Assembly: GCA_001972305.1 (NCBI GenBank)
Contig: BDDD01000997.1
Span: forward strand, 95,677 to 159,676
DNA from: Cephalotus follicularis
Taxonomy: Eukaryota > Streptophyta > Magnoliopsida > Oxalidales > Cephalotaceae
Direction: 5' to 3'
DNA length: 64,000 nucleotides
This document shows, piece after piece, positions 32,385 through 43,497 of the stretch (its first letter is position 1; the number at the start of each line of letters is the position of its first letter). The translations under genes were made by a program, and so were the position numbers. The notes under the pieces were generated by a model that was not told the DNA's origin, did no database searches, and worked only from the letters and a program-made list of their open reading frames with translations.

Positions 32385-34762
32385 ATGGCTAGAACCAAAC
32401 AGACTGCTAGGCCTTCTCTTCCCTTAGAAGTCGAACCCCTGGCCATTGTGGTTCCCAACGCCGAAAGTCTCATTTCCTCTGAAGGTAGCCTGGGGGCTGC
32501 GATCGGTAACCCGGCTATTCCTGTCACCGAGGCTGACACCCTTGCCCCAGATTGCTTTGGTGTCAGTACAATTTCTCGCGAGGAGGTGATAGAGCTTTCT
32601 CGTAAATATACTGCTGGGTTGAGATTTAGTCTCCCCTCGGATCCTCGGATGGTCACCGAGAGTAGGGAGGGCCTCTTCGCTGTCTTTGAGGGCGCACTCT
32701 CTCATGGTTTAAGGGTCCTTGTGCCCTCTTTTGCTCTCTCGGTCTTGCAGACATTTCATCTCCACCCTTCTCTTCTCCAACCTCAATCTGGAGCTTCATC
32801 TTGGGCTTCTTAGTTAGGTGCCTAGAGTCCGAGGTGACTGCAACAGTAGGACTATTCAAAGAATTCCACATCATCTCGTCCTCACCAGGAAAGCATGGCT
32901 ATTTCTTCAAGTCCCGCCCTGGTGTGAAGAAAATTCTTTTGAATCCCACTAAATCCATCAAAAACTGAAGGATGAGATACTTCCTCATAAAAAATTTCGA
33001 GGGGTTCACCTCCCCTGTCTGGTGTGACTCCATGGAAACTACACGCCTTAACAGGAGATCTCCTCTGACAACGGCAGAGAACATGGACCTTGATAAGCTC
33101 TTGCGTTTGGAGCCCGAGAAGGTGAACTCTACAGTGGTTGAGGATCGTCTGCTCTGAGCCGGGCTGAGTGTAGTTCCCATCCGAGAATCATGCCCAGCAG
33201 ACGTCGAGGACACCTCAGGGGGTGGGGGATCCCCAGATAAATTCATGCCCCAAGAGATGGGGGGAAACTGTATAAAGCCTTTGTCTCCTCCGGTTTCTTG
33301 TCTTCGTATTTCTTCTGTTGTCTTACTATCTGTTGTCATGTTCTTGACTTTCTTACTTCTTTTTTGTGTAGCAATGTCTTCTCGGCGAGGATTTGATGCT
33401 CTCTTCGGCGCTGCCAAGATCACCAAAACCTCCTCTGCTGAAGCAAACAAGCGGAAGGCTGCCGCGGAGGCAGCCAAGCAAAAGGAAAAAGAAGCTGCCG
33501 AGGGGGCCAGGCGGAGGGCGAAGGCCGCTGCCGAGGGGGCCAAGGAGATGAAGAAGGCTGCAGTGGCAGCCAAGGAGAAGGGAGCCAAGCGTCCTGCTGG
33601 GGGGCGTTCCTCTGGTGCTCCTCCTCATCCCCAAGCAAAAAGGGGAAGTATGTGTCCGAGGCCGAGGTGGAGTCTGCTCTCGGCAAGACCTCTAACAACC
33701 CCATCATTTTGCCTCCTCCCGGGGATGTGGAGAGAATGATCGAAGAGTTGGAGGGGGTTGTAAATGAGTCCTCCAGCTTGGATACCCTCGGGGTGCCATT
33801 CGCCCTTAGCTCTCTGTGCCTCTTCCCTGACAAGCTGAAGGAGAGGAATGACTGGTCCAACAAGGACTTAATCTATAACTCCCTGCGGAGCCATTTAGAG
33901 GTAAAGGGGGATCCTCTTCTTGTGTGTTTTACATTCTTATGTCCTTTCGATTCTCATTCCTGTGTCTTCTTTGCAGGCTCTAAATGATCATCACCTCTTG
34001 GTCGAGAATTTCTCCATCATCATGGAGAGGTATGACAAAGCAAGGGAGGAGCTGATGATTGAGATGGAAACCTCTCTCATGGCCAAGGCTCAGCTAGAGG
34101 AGGTCCTTAAGGCTCAAGAGTCGGCCGTGGAGAAGAGGAACAAAGCCCTCATGGAGAGGGACCACATGATGAAGGGCCTCAACAAGATCGGAGACCAGCA
34201 CCAGGCGATGCAAAACAAGCATGAGGAGTTCGTCAAGAAACAAGAGGAGTTGCAGGCCAAGGCAGTGGTAGACACCCTGACAGAGTTCCAGTCCTCGGAC
34301 GAATTCCAAAGCTTGACGGAAGCCTCCGTGGAGGATTACAAAGCTTCAGAAGCCTTTGGCGATGAAGTCTTCAAGGAATCCGCCGAGTACTATCGTCGGG
34401 GGTTCTACACTTGTAGGAACTGGGTCAAACCTTTGCATCCCGAGGTTCCCTTAGACGAGGTCTCCTACTGCTCAGCTGCCAAGGCTTTCGACTACTATCC
34501 TGATGGGTATGAAGCCGATGAGGTGAGGACCGAGAAAGCCTTGGAAGGAAGAGCTGGCCTAGGGGCCGTGGAAGAGGAAGGGGAAATCCTGCCTGCTCCT
34601 GAAGCTGTACTCGGCCAAGGAAGTGAGGCTGAAGGAGATGGGTCAACCGTGGTGACCATTCCTCTGTCGGATCCTGCGATGACCTCATCTTCATTGGATT
34701 CCACCTCGGTCCTTGTCACTCCTCAACCTCCTCCAAGTAGACCTTTTGTTCCTCCTCCTTAG
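32385..34762 (+). pseudogene. Element B antisense gene (aORF) beginning MARTKQTAR
   Basis: This gene is antisense to the gag-pol of element B. It starts at 32385, with an in-frame TAG immediately before the ATG; that TAG could itself be the end of a 5' UTR intron running from the GTAAGC at about 32313. Residues 2-9 are ARTKQTAR, identical to the N-terminus of histone H3. Then follow an acidic linker; a Transposase_28-like domain (about 32650-33120, LRVLVPSF, RCLESEVTATVGLFKEFH, RYFLIKNF); an Ala/Lys/Glu-rich stretch (33410-33600); a likely intron at 33270-33371 and another at 33901-33976 (GTAAAG...TTGCAG); a coiled coil (33977-34300); and an acidic Pro-rich end (VTPQPPPSRPF). It is damaged by a frame change near 32785, a UGA for Trp near 32967 and a frame change near 33640. 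The biochemical role is unknown. Confidence 0.82.
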
Positions 34763-35951
34763 AGGATGAACCTTCTCTTGATGCTCCTCCCGTAGCTTAG
34801 TTTTTGTAGGCTAGCTTTTTTTTTTCTTCTTTTTGCCTTGTAATAATTTTCCTTTTCTTGTATTCGTAATCTTCAGTTTATGAATAAATAAAGACCTTTC
34901 TGCATTCTCTGACTTTGTCTTTGATTTTTTACATTGTGTGCTTGAGCTTTGCATGTATGAATGTGTTAAGAATTCCCTTAGGAATTCTAGCTTTGCCCAA
35001 GTTACTGACTCCTCTAAAGAACCGTACACTTAAGCTTAACGATCCTTGTTGGACACTGTTTTGATAGCACTTATGTAATTTATCAAAGATATTAATAAAA
35101 GACCTTTTGTATTCTCAGGTCGTATCTTTGGTTGGTTTCTTGCATTGTGTTTGAGCTTTGCATACACATACATGTGTTGATAGTTCCCTTAGGAATTTTA
35201 GCTTAGCCCAAATCTTTAAATCTTCGTAGATGAGATCACTTAAGCTTGGCAGTCCTCGTAGGACACTTCACTTCCAATGCGCTTAAGTAATTGTAACTTA
35301 ATCTTCAAGAATTTTGCTGTACTCATTGATTAAGTTTTTGGTCTACTCGGACAAGTTCCTATGGGTTTGCCGAGGAGAGTGTCATCTGACCTATTAGGTT
35401 TTAGGACAGGTCAGCTCAGCTTTCAGTCCACATAGGGACACTTGTATTAAAGTGCTTAGTCCAACGAGCTTGATCGTTGCGAGTTCCCATGGATTCGCCT
35501 TTCAAGTCACGACTTCAGGTCTGGTTGCACAAGTTCCCATGGTATTGCCAAACACTGTGTGCTCCCTGGGGAGTCTTAGTGTTTCCTTGGAAGTCTTTGG
35601 GCGGTCCTCGGAAGGAGTCTTTCGACGTGCTCCTCAGAAGGAGGCTTTTAGCTTGCTTTGCATCCTTGAGTGTTTTCTCGGATGTCTGTTACCTCGGCCT
35701 GTTCGAGACCTCGGCATGTGTTGGTTTCCCTTTGAGAGTTAGTCTTTGTAAGACTTGGAAAGCCTTGGATCTCTAAATGCCCCCTTGGGGGCATGATCCG
35801 AGATGCTTAGAGTAAATATTGAGGGAGTTGATCGGTGGCTGTTCAGAGGTTTGAGGACATGAACATTGGACCTCCGGTCCCTTGCAAACTTGGAACTATG
35901 ATATTGAACGCAAATTTTGAAAAATTCAACTTCATTCAGTACATCTTACAA
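34763..35951 (-). other. Element B spacer between pol and antisense gene
   Basis: Non-coding; homologous to the spacers of A and C on the other strand (shared CTTGATCGTTGCGAGTTCC-type block, palindromic CTCCTCAGAAGGAG unit near 35625). Two polyadenylation-like AATAAA signals (34885, 35093) lie downstream of the antisense gene on the plus strand, which suits termination of its transcript. Confidence 0.6.
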
Positions 35952-38850
35952 TCATTGATAGTACTTCCTCAGATGCTCGGCATTCCAAGCTCTGGCAATC
36001 TCCCTACCCCCCAAAGTTTCAAGTTTGAATGTTCCTGGGTGGAGGACCTTTTTGATTTTGTATGGCCCTTCCCAGGCATGGGCTAGTTTTCCTCTGGTAC
36101 CGGCTGGATCTGCAATGGCTGAGTTGCGTAAGACTAGATCTCCTTGTCTTAGTGGCCTAGGGCTTACCCTTTTGTTATAGTAGCGACTCACCCTCTGTTG
36201 GTAGGCTGCAACTCTGATCGCAGCCTTATCTCTTAGTTCTTCCACTAGTTCGAGGATGCATCTGAGGCCTTCTTCATTATTGTCTTCAGTAAAATGTACA
36301 ACTCTTGGTGATTGTACTCCGATCTCCACCGGTATCATAACCTCTGCCCCAAAGCATAGACTGTATGGGGATTCACCAGTTGTAGTCCGAGGGGTTGTTC
36401 TGTATTCCCATAGCACGCTTGGTAGCTCCTCCGTCCATCTTCCTTTGATATCTTCTAAGCGCTTCTTGAGGCCCGAGATGATTTCTCTGTTGATCACCTC
36501 GGCTTGACCATTGCTTTGGGGTTAGGCTACTGAGGCAAGCCTATGTTCTATCCTCCACTCTTTGCAAAAGTCACGGAAGGCTTGGCAATCAAACTGTTTA
36601 CCATTATCTGTGACAATTGTCCTCGGGACTCCGAATCTGCAGATGATTGACTTCCATACGAAGCTCTCCGTGTTCTTCTCTGTAATTGTGGCCAGAGGTT
36701 CTGCTTCCACCCATTTAGTGAAGTAATCCACTGCTACAATGAGGAACTTCCTCTGGCCTGTCGCCATAGGTAATGGTCTGACAAAGTCCATTCCCCATTG
36801 TGCAAAGGGTCATGGGGCCGTGATAGATGTCAGAGGTTGAGAAGGTCTTCTGCTTATGTTCGCGTTCCTCTGACACTTGTCACACTTTCTTACCAGGTCT
36901 ATAGCATCTTGATGCATAATTGGCCAGTAGTAGCCTTGCCTCAACAGCTTGTGAGACAATGTCCTGCCCCCAGTGTGGTTGCCACAAATTCCTTCATGGA
37001 CCTCCCTTAGAGCGTAATCGGCCTCTGGGGGGTTCAAGCACCTCAGTCAAGGGAAAGAGAAAGATCTTTTGTAGAGGATCCCATCTCGGAATTGGAATCT
37101 GTTTGCTCTGTAGACTAGCTTCCTCGCCTCCACGGGGTTCTCAGGCAGGATCCCGTTCCTCAGCCAATTGATAAAGGGAGTCATCCAGTTTGGCTCCTGT
37201 GGTACATCTATGTCCATTACATCTACTTCAGAGATGGTTGGTCTGTCCAGGTAGTTTACTAGCACGGTTTGATTCTTCTCCAACTCCTCTGTCGTTGCTT
37301 GTTTTGATAACAGGTCTGCTCGGACGTTCTCTGCCCTAGGTACTTTCACAATCCTTAAAACTTTGAATGCTGACTTCATGCCCTAAAAATGGGACAAGTA
37401 TTTTATCATAGGGTCTTCTCTGGCCTCATACTCCCCATTTGTCAAACCAACCACTAGTTGGGAATCACTGGAGGCTTGAATCTTTTGCACCTCCAAGTGC
37501 TTTGCGATCGTCAGTCCAGCTATCAGAGCTTCCCACTCAGCTTCGTTATTTGTAGCTTTAAACTTAAACCTCAGAGCATACTCCAACGTCCAACCATCTG
37601 GACTCGTCAATACTAACCCTGCTCCACTGCCAGTGATGCAGGATGAACCGTCCATGGATAACTTCCAAATTCCCCTCTCGCTCTCGGAGGGGTCCTCCTC
37701 CATACACTCCGTAGGTGTATTATCTTCAACAAAGTTGGCCAGTACCTGTGATTTGATTGCTGGTCTAGCTTCGAACTTCACATCATACTCGCCTAGCTCG
37801 ACTGACCACTTGATTAATTTGCCTGAGGTGTCAGGCTTGGCAAGAACTTGTTTGAGTGGTTTGTCAGTTAGAACCTTGATTGTATGGGCTTGGAAATATG
37901 GCCTCAATTTTCTGGCCGAGATGATCAATGCATAAGCAAACTTCTCCACCTATGGGTACCTCCCCTCGGCATCGTTCAGAGCCTTGCTCACGTAATATAC
38001 TGGCTTTTGAACTTTTTCCTCTTCTCTGACTAGCACTGCACTCACAGCGCCCGAGGAGACCACAAGGTACAAATACAAGTCTTCCTCATCCTTGGGCTTC
38101 GAAATCAGAGGGGGGAAGCCAGGTATTCCTTCACCTTGTCGAAGGCTGTTTGACAGTCGTTAGACCAAGAAAATCCCTTGGGATCTCTAAGTATTTTGAA
38201 GAAGGGGAGGCACTTCTCGGCTGATTTCGACACAAACCTGCTCAGGGCTGCAATCTTCCCATTTAATCTCTGGAGTCGATGCACATCCTCCACTTGCCAT
38301 TTGGTTTTTTGACTAGCACTGGATTCGCCAGCCAGTCTGAGTAGTGCACTTCCCTTATGAACCCTGCCTGCAATAGCTTGCTCACCTCCTCGGCTATTGC
38401 TTGCTGCCTCTCTGGGGCAAAGTTCCTCTTCTTTTGTCTGGTCGGGGGCCTGGCTGGGTCCACGCTTAGTTTGTGAACCATTACGTATGGGTTGATCCAA
38501 GGGACCTCCTCTGCTGACCAGGCGAAAACATCTTTATTATTTCGGAGGAATGTTATTAATTCCCCATTCTCCGCCTCTCCAAGTTGTGAGCCAACTTGGA
38601 ACACTTTCTCATTGTCACCCTCTTCCATGGGCACTTGGAGCACATCCTCAACAGGCTGTGGGCACTCAGGTTCCACATCTCCTCTGAGCTCCACGTTCGC
38701 TATGGGAAGTATCTTGTCCTTTCCACCGTCCGAGATGGCTGTTCTGTAGCACTGTCTTGCTGCCTGTTGGTCTCCTCTGACCTCCCCCACGCCAAACCTT
38801 GTTGGAAACTTCATCAATAAGTGTCTCGTAGACACTATGGCCTCCATTAA
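35952..38850 (-). pseudogene. Element B pol: RT remnant, RNase H, second RNase H and integrase (decayed, RT core deleted)
   Basis: Read on the minus strand: the protease end and RT N-terminus (38850-38275) run to WRMCID, then jump at about 38274 directly to the thumb/connection segment (RLNGKIAALSRFV). Compared with element C about 523 bp are missing, including the YIDD catalytic site, and the frame is lost. RNase H (about 38130-37760), second RNase H (37700-37300, VDGSS-like MDGSS, NNEAEWEAL, SDSQLV), integrase HHCC (37037-36830), DDE core (36791-36520) and C-terminal region (36497-35952) follow. There are further stops: near 37950, 37381, 37040 and a UAA in the integrase at 36522. This element could not reverse-transcribe itself. 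Confidence 0.88.
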
Positions 38851-41085
38851 GTTCAGACCTGGTCACCCCACTATAGCATTGTAAGGGCTGGGTGTGTCCA
38901 CCACCAGGAATGTCATCTCTACCTGAGTCTGGCGTGGGGCCGTGCCTGTAACCACGGACAGGTTGATGGATCCTAGAGGATGGATCGTCTCGCCTGCAAA
39001 GCCAACCAGTGGGGTCTTTACGGGCTTTAGCTGGTCTACCGGTATCCTCAGCTGATCAAATGCGTGTTTATATAGGATATCAGCCGAGCTGCCACTGTCA
39101 ATAAGAATTCTCTTCATGGTGAAGAGTTCCACCAGAAGAGTTACCACCACTGGAACATCGTGAGGGAGACGTACTCCCTCATAGTCCACCTCCGAGAAGG
39201 TTATCACCTCCTCGTCTCCACCAGTTTTGAGCCTTTTGCTGTGATGGACTTTTTGCACAATAAGAGACTGTCTCCCGTAGGCCTTTCTAGCATTTTTATG
39301 GTCGCCACCAGATGCGACCCCCCCAGAGATTGTATGGATGACACCTCTGGGTTGCTGCTGCTGTTGCTGCTCCTCTTGTTGCCGAGGAGCCTCTTCTCTT
39401 CTCTGCTCCCTTCTTCCTTATGGAGCATCTCTGTCTACGTATTTGCGCAGATTTCCCTTTCTGATCAGATCCTCAATCTGATTCTTCAGCTGCCTGCACT
39501 CCTCGGTATCATGCCCATGGTCACGCTGGTACCGATATTATTTCTCCACGTCCCTATTCTCGGCCGGGGACCTCAACTTCCCAGGCCACTGGAAAGGGAC
39601 TTTATCTTGCTCCACAACAAGTATTCTGGTGCGTGTGTCCAGGAGGGGGGAAAAGTTGTTGTAAGATGGGATTGGTACTCCTCCCCTGGATGAACCATCA
39701 CGTCTGGAGAGTTTATGTCTAAGGTCTTCCTTGGTCAACTCCGACCTTTCCTTCCTCTTCTCTTTCCTCTTGGGAGCATTTGATGAATGCTCCCGTTTCT
39801 CCTCCTGATGGCCAGACCAGGGTGTCTTTTGTTTCCTGGCTGCCATCTCTTCCTCGGCATTGACATGTTTCTCCGCTCTCCTTAGCAGCTCTGCCCTGTC
39901 CATCGCGAGTCTCTTTAGAAGAGAGAAGGTGAAGGACGAGTTGCTCCTCAGCCCGCTGTTCAAAGCTGTCAGTGCAAATGATGGCCCCAAATCTTTCACT
40001 GTGAGAGATTCCCTGTTGAATCTGATGAGGTAATCCCTCAGTGACTCATCTTTACCCTGCACCACATTGATCAAGTGGGTGGAGTTCCTCCTCTGTGTGG
40101 TGCTGCTGAGAAACTTGGTTACGAACAGTTCCGTAAACTGATCGAAGTTCTCCACCGAATCCTTCTCCAATGTGAAATACCATGACTGGGCAACTCCAGT
40201 CAAGGTCGCTGGGAACCCTCGGCAAAGCATAGCGTCCGAGGCCTGGTACATCCACATAGCTTGAATGTAAGAGCGTACATGCTGGATGGGGTCCGTGGAC
40301 CCATCATATTTATCAAGGCTTGGGTATCAAAACCCGCTGGGGACTTGCTCTGCCATTATCTCGGACATGAAAGGGTGGGCACTAATGTTTCGTACCTCTG
40401 ATAGATGCCCCCTATGCTGTTCCGTTCCTCGGAACCTTCTTTCCAACTCGGTAAGCTTTTTATCCACTACTTGCTCCACATCCTCTATGTTCCTAGCCCT
40501 TCTAGAAACACGTGACCCTCCAACTGCTGAGGCTGGGGGGTCAACCCTGCTTCCTCGCGCTATACCAGCTCTGCGCGGAGCATTGGAGCGCACTTGCGCC
40601 TCCTCTGCTCCCCTCGCTTCATGCCGAGGATCCACGTCCATGGCTTGGTGTTGAGGGTGCGCTCTCCTGGGATTGTTGGGTTGATCCCGGGCAGTTGAGG
40701 ACTCTGCCCTCTGAGAGGCATTGATCCCAGGTCTCCTCCCCAAGGGAATGTTGTCCCCTGACCGCCTAAGGGGAAGTTCGTCTCCCCTCGACGGGTTTTG
40801 CCTGGCACCTCGTGGGTGCCGTATCTCCACCTCTGGTCTGTTGGGATCAGAAACTCCTCGGACCACTTGCTGGACAGGCCCGGCTTGCTGCTGTTGGTTG
40901 GCTAAAGTTGTGACCAACATGTCAGTGATACGCTCCATTCCCTAGAGGAGTTGATTGAGCTGCTCCCCTGTGACGGGAGCTTGTTCTTGGACCGCCGCTT
41001 GGACAGCTTCTGGGAGAGGAGCCGTGACCTCCTGTTGTTGACTGCCTGTGGCTCCAAACTGGTTGTTGTTCTTCCTCGGAGGCAT
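38851..41085 (-). pseudogene. Element B gag and protease (decayed)
   Basis: The gag ATG lies near 41085 (MPPRKNNNQFGATGS). A UAG for Gln near 40944 interrupts it, after which it reads on as GMERITDMLVTTLANQQ through 40327. There is a frame change near 40260-40330, then the gag core (40257-39700), the Arg/Lys-rich region, the zinc knuckle near 39530 and the protease with ILIDSGSSADILY (about 39118-39080). A UGA replaces an Arg codon at 38861 (CGA to UGA). Overall order and length match element C. Confidence 0.87.
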
Positions 41086-41110
41086 GATTGCTAATGACTT
41101 CTTGCTACGT

Positions 41111-41128
41111 TTCCCACAGACGGCGCCA
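41111..41128 (-). other. Primer-binding site of element B
   Basis: On the minus strand TGGCGCCGTCTGTGGGAA, two bases inside the LTR end. This fixes the right LTR as the 5' LTR and the body orientation as minus. Confidence 0.85.
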
Positions 41129-41130
41129 AC

Positions 41131-42003
41131 TGTTGATGCAAAAATCCTTCCCACAACAGTACCCCGCATGTAAGGGCTTGATTTGTTTAGGGAAACGCTA
41201 CTTTAATGCTCCGAGGTGAAAGTGGAAGGTTGTAAGTGTTTTTCCTGCACAGAGGAGCAAATACGTTGAAGGTCCAAGAGGTTGTTCTCCCGGGGATACT
41301 CCGACGCTCAAGTTAGACCTATGCACAGTGAAAACAAGGTTATTTGAGAGTAAAAATGGCTGACCCGAGATATGTGTTTGATTCTTGTATTTATAGGGCT
41401 GGTTTGTAACTGTCTGAGCGTGAAATGCGGAGGTGATAGCTGTCCCCTAAGGAAATGCTGAGGATATCGGGATTTCCCTTATCTCCACCTGATTTGTCGC
41501 TACTTTCCTTGTGGGTAGTTAATTTTATCTTATCTTCCATATTTAGGAAAGTTAAATCCCTGGAAAGTAGGCTGGTTTTATGGTCTCGTCCTGCCGAGGA
41601 CGAGGAGAAAAAGACTTCTGGTCATTTATCTTCTTTAAGGTCTTCAAGTTCCATGGCTTCTTTTTGGGTTGGCGCCTGAAGTGGTAGGTCCTCTGCCAAA
41701 CTGCTGAGGAAGGTAACTGATATAGTGCAGTTGAGGAGGAAGACCTTTGGCTGGGTCCTCAGCACCAGTGTTGGAAAAGAGGTTCTCAGCACTTATGCCG
41801 AGGAGGGTGGATTCTACAACTCCACTAATGGGGAGTTCCTCGGCACTGATGCTGAGGAGGATATCTCTATCTGCTTCTCCTCCCAGGGCTTGATAAGCCT
41901 CCTCTGACTAGCATTCATATAAACTTCGAGACCCCTAGGCACTTGGTTATGTCTGCGGAGGACAAGTGTTGTTCTTGGTATAATTCACTTTTTCCCCATA
42001 TCA
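41131..42003 (-). mobile_element. Element B 5' LTR (right end)
   Basis: 873 bp; its complement reads TGATATGG...GCATCAACA. It is followed on the right by GATTT (42004-42008), the element's target duplication. TATA box TATAAATAC near 41393 (minus). It is nearly identical to 30383-31255, but here in the orientation expected for the minus-strand body. Confidence 0.93.
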
Positions 42004-42331
42004 GATTTCACTAAAATATTAATACTTTAATAACTTTTATATCATTGATAAATTGTTAGGATGTGACTGTTTTCATTATAAATAAAGCATGAGATATAAA
42101 ACATATTTATAAATATAAAATTTATTATTTATAAAGAATAATGTTATTGATCACAAATGAGATCATAAGTGAGTTATCAATATTTTTTTTTTTAAAAACA
42201 AGACTTTTATTAAAACAATCATCAACTCACTTGTTATTTATTTGTGATGCTACACACTTATGATTAATAACATTACTCATTTATAAAATATAAATAACAG
42301 ATTTAACATATAGTGATACATAACACTAATC

Positions 42332-43113
42332 GTATGCTATATGAAATATATTAGATTTACTCATATATATACTTTATATATATTCTATTGTTTTTTAAAA
42401 TAACGGTCCATTTATTAAACGTCTGTTTTCTTTAGTGAAAGTATATTGAAAAAACCTTAGACTCTCTTTTTATCTGTATCAACAAGTCCCCTTTAAACAT
42501 TTCATCAACAATGATCGTGTGCATCTAATTGTGTTACCCACCAATATCACAAAGTGTTGAATCTTGATAGTTTTTTATTTTTTACTTATTGTCTTAATTT
42601 GTATGATACTCTTATAAATAATATTGAGTCATGACAGGAACAAACTTAACTTAACAGATGTCGAATGATTTCCAAATCAGATTTGAGTTTTAAACACTTA
42701 TGCAATTGACTAATATTGTGATTGAAGTTTGGCTATTTTTATGTATATAAATTATGTATTAGTGTTGATTATTGTGTTTTCATTGATCCTAAATATTTTT
42801 AACGAATTATCTATATATTTATTTAAAAAAAACAAGAGTTCATTTACTTTATTGTAAAACTTTATCATGTACCAAAAAAGAAACACAAAAATACATAAAG
42901 GTAAGAGCCTAACTGGACAATTTTGCAGCGTAACTGGTTTTTGAAATACTAAATAATTTTGACAAATTTAACATTCTCTCTGTTTCTCTCTTCATTTTTC
43001 ATGAAGAGGTGAGGGCCCCATCCCAAAGTCCTCTCCCTCTCTCTAGAAAATTCAAAGAAACAAAAAACATCAAACAAAACAAAATTTATGTGCGAACAAA
43101 CAAACAAATAAGA
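42332..43113 (+). repeat. Left copy of a 782-bp direct repeat (CAF1 upstream sequence)
   Basis: From GTATGCTATATG to CAAACAAATAAGA. It is nearly identical to 44469-45249, which lies immediately upstream of the CAF1 first exon. The copies differ by scattered single bases. The 328 bp before it (42004-42331) are AT-rich flank with nothing recognisable. Confidence 0.9.
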
Positions 43114-43497
43114 ATCAAACACAGTGGCGTCCCGGGGGTCAGCTGGAATCTCCAAGTCCAGCCCGCCAGGGATGGCATACTCCTTGGCCAGCTGAGCCAG
43201 TTTTTGTGGGCGCATGGAGGACTCTACGAAATCGGCCCGGAAAACCTGGACCCCGGCCCCAGTGGCCTCAACGTTGGGGTTTCCAGCGGCGGAGGCCCCC
43301 ATCTCCACCTCCATATCTAGGGGCCGGACCGCCACCGTAACCCCCTCAGACGCACGGGCAATCGCTTCAGGGCCTCGGACGAGCCTGCTCGTCTGCTTTG
43401 TTCTCGCCATTAGGTTGCCAGAGAGAGAGGACGAGGAAGATGAGGTGGTCATAGGAAGATTCGAACAGAGGGAAAAGATGAACGGAGATAAGCTCAC
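43114..43497 (-). pseudogene. Fragment D antisense gene, 5' part, with MARTKQTSR
   Basis: This is a truncated relative of the antisense genes of A and B. The ATG at 43410 starts MARTKQTSRLVRGPEA; an in-frame ATG 14 codons upstream (43452) gives MTTSSSSSSLSGNL, closely parallel to element A. The frame continues through DMEVEMGASAAGNPN and YAIPGGLDLEIPADPRD, then leaves the element at about 43114 and enters flanking DNA. The Transposase_28-like and coiled-coil parts are missing. Confidence 0.8.

Noticed and set aside
32385-32413. Possible histone H3 gene because of MARTKQTAR
   Set aside because: Identity stops after residue 8 (Pro follows instead of Lys). The rest is an antisense retrotransposon protein with no histone fold sequence.
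33245-33371. Hydrophobic segment within the B antisense frame, suggesting a membrane protein
   Set aside because: It coincides with a GT...AG intron with a pyrimidine-rich end; splicing removes it, and A has splice sites at the same place.
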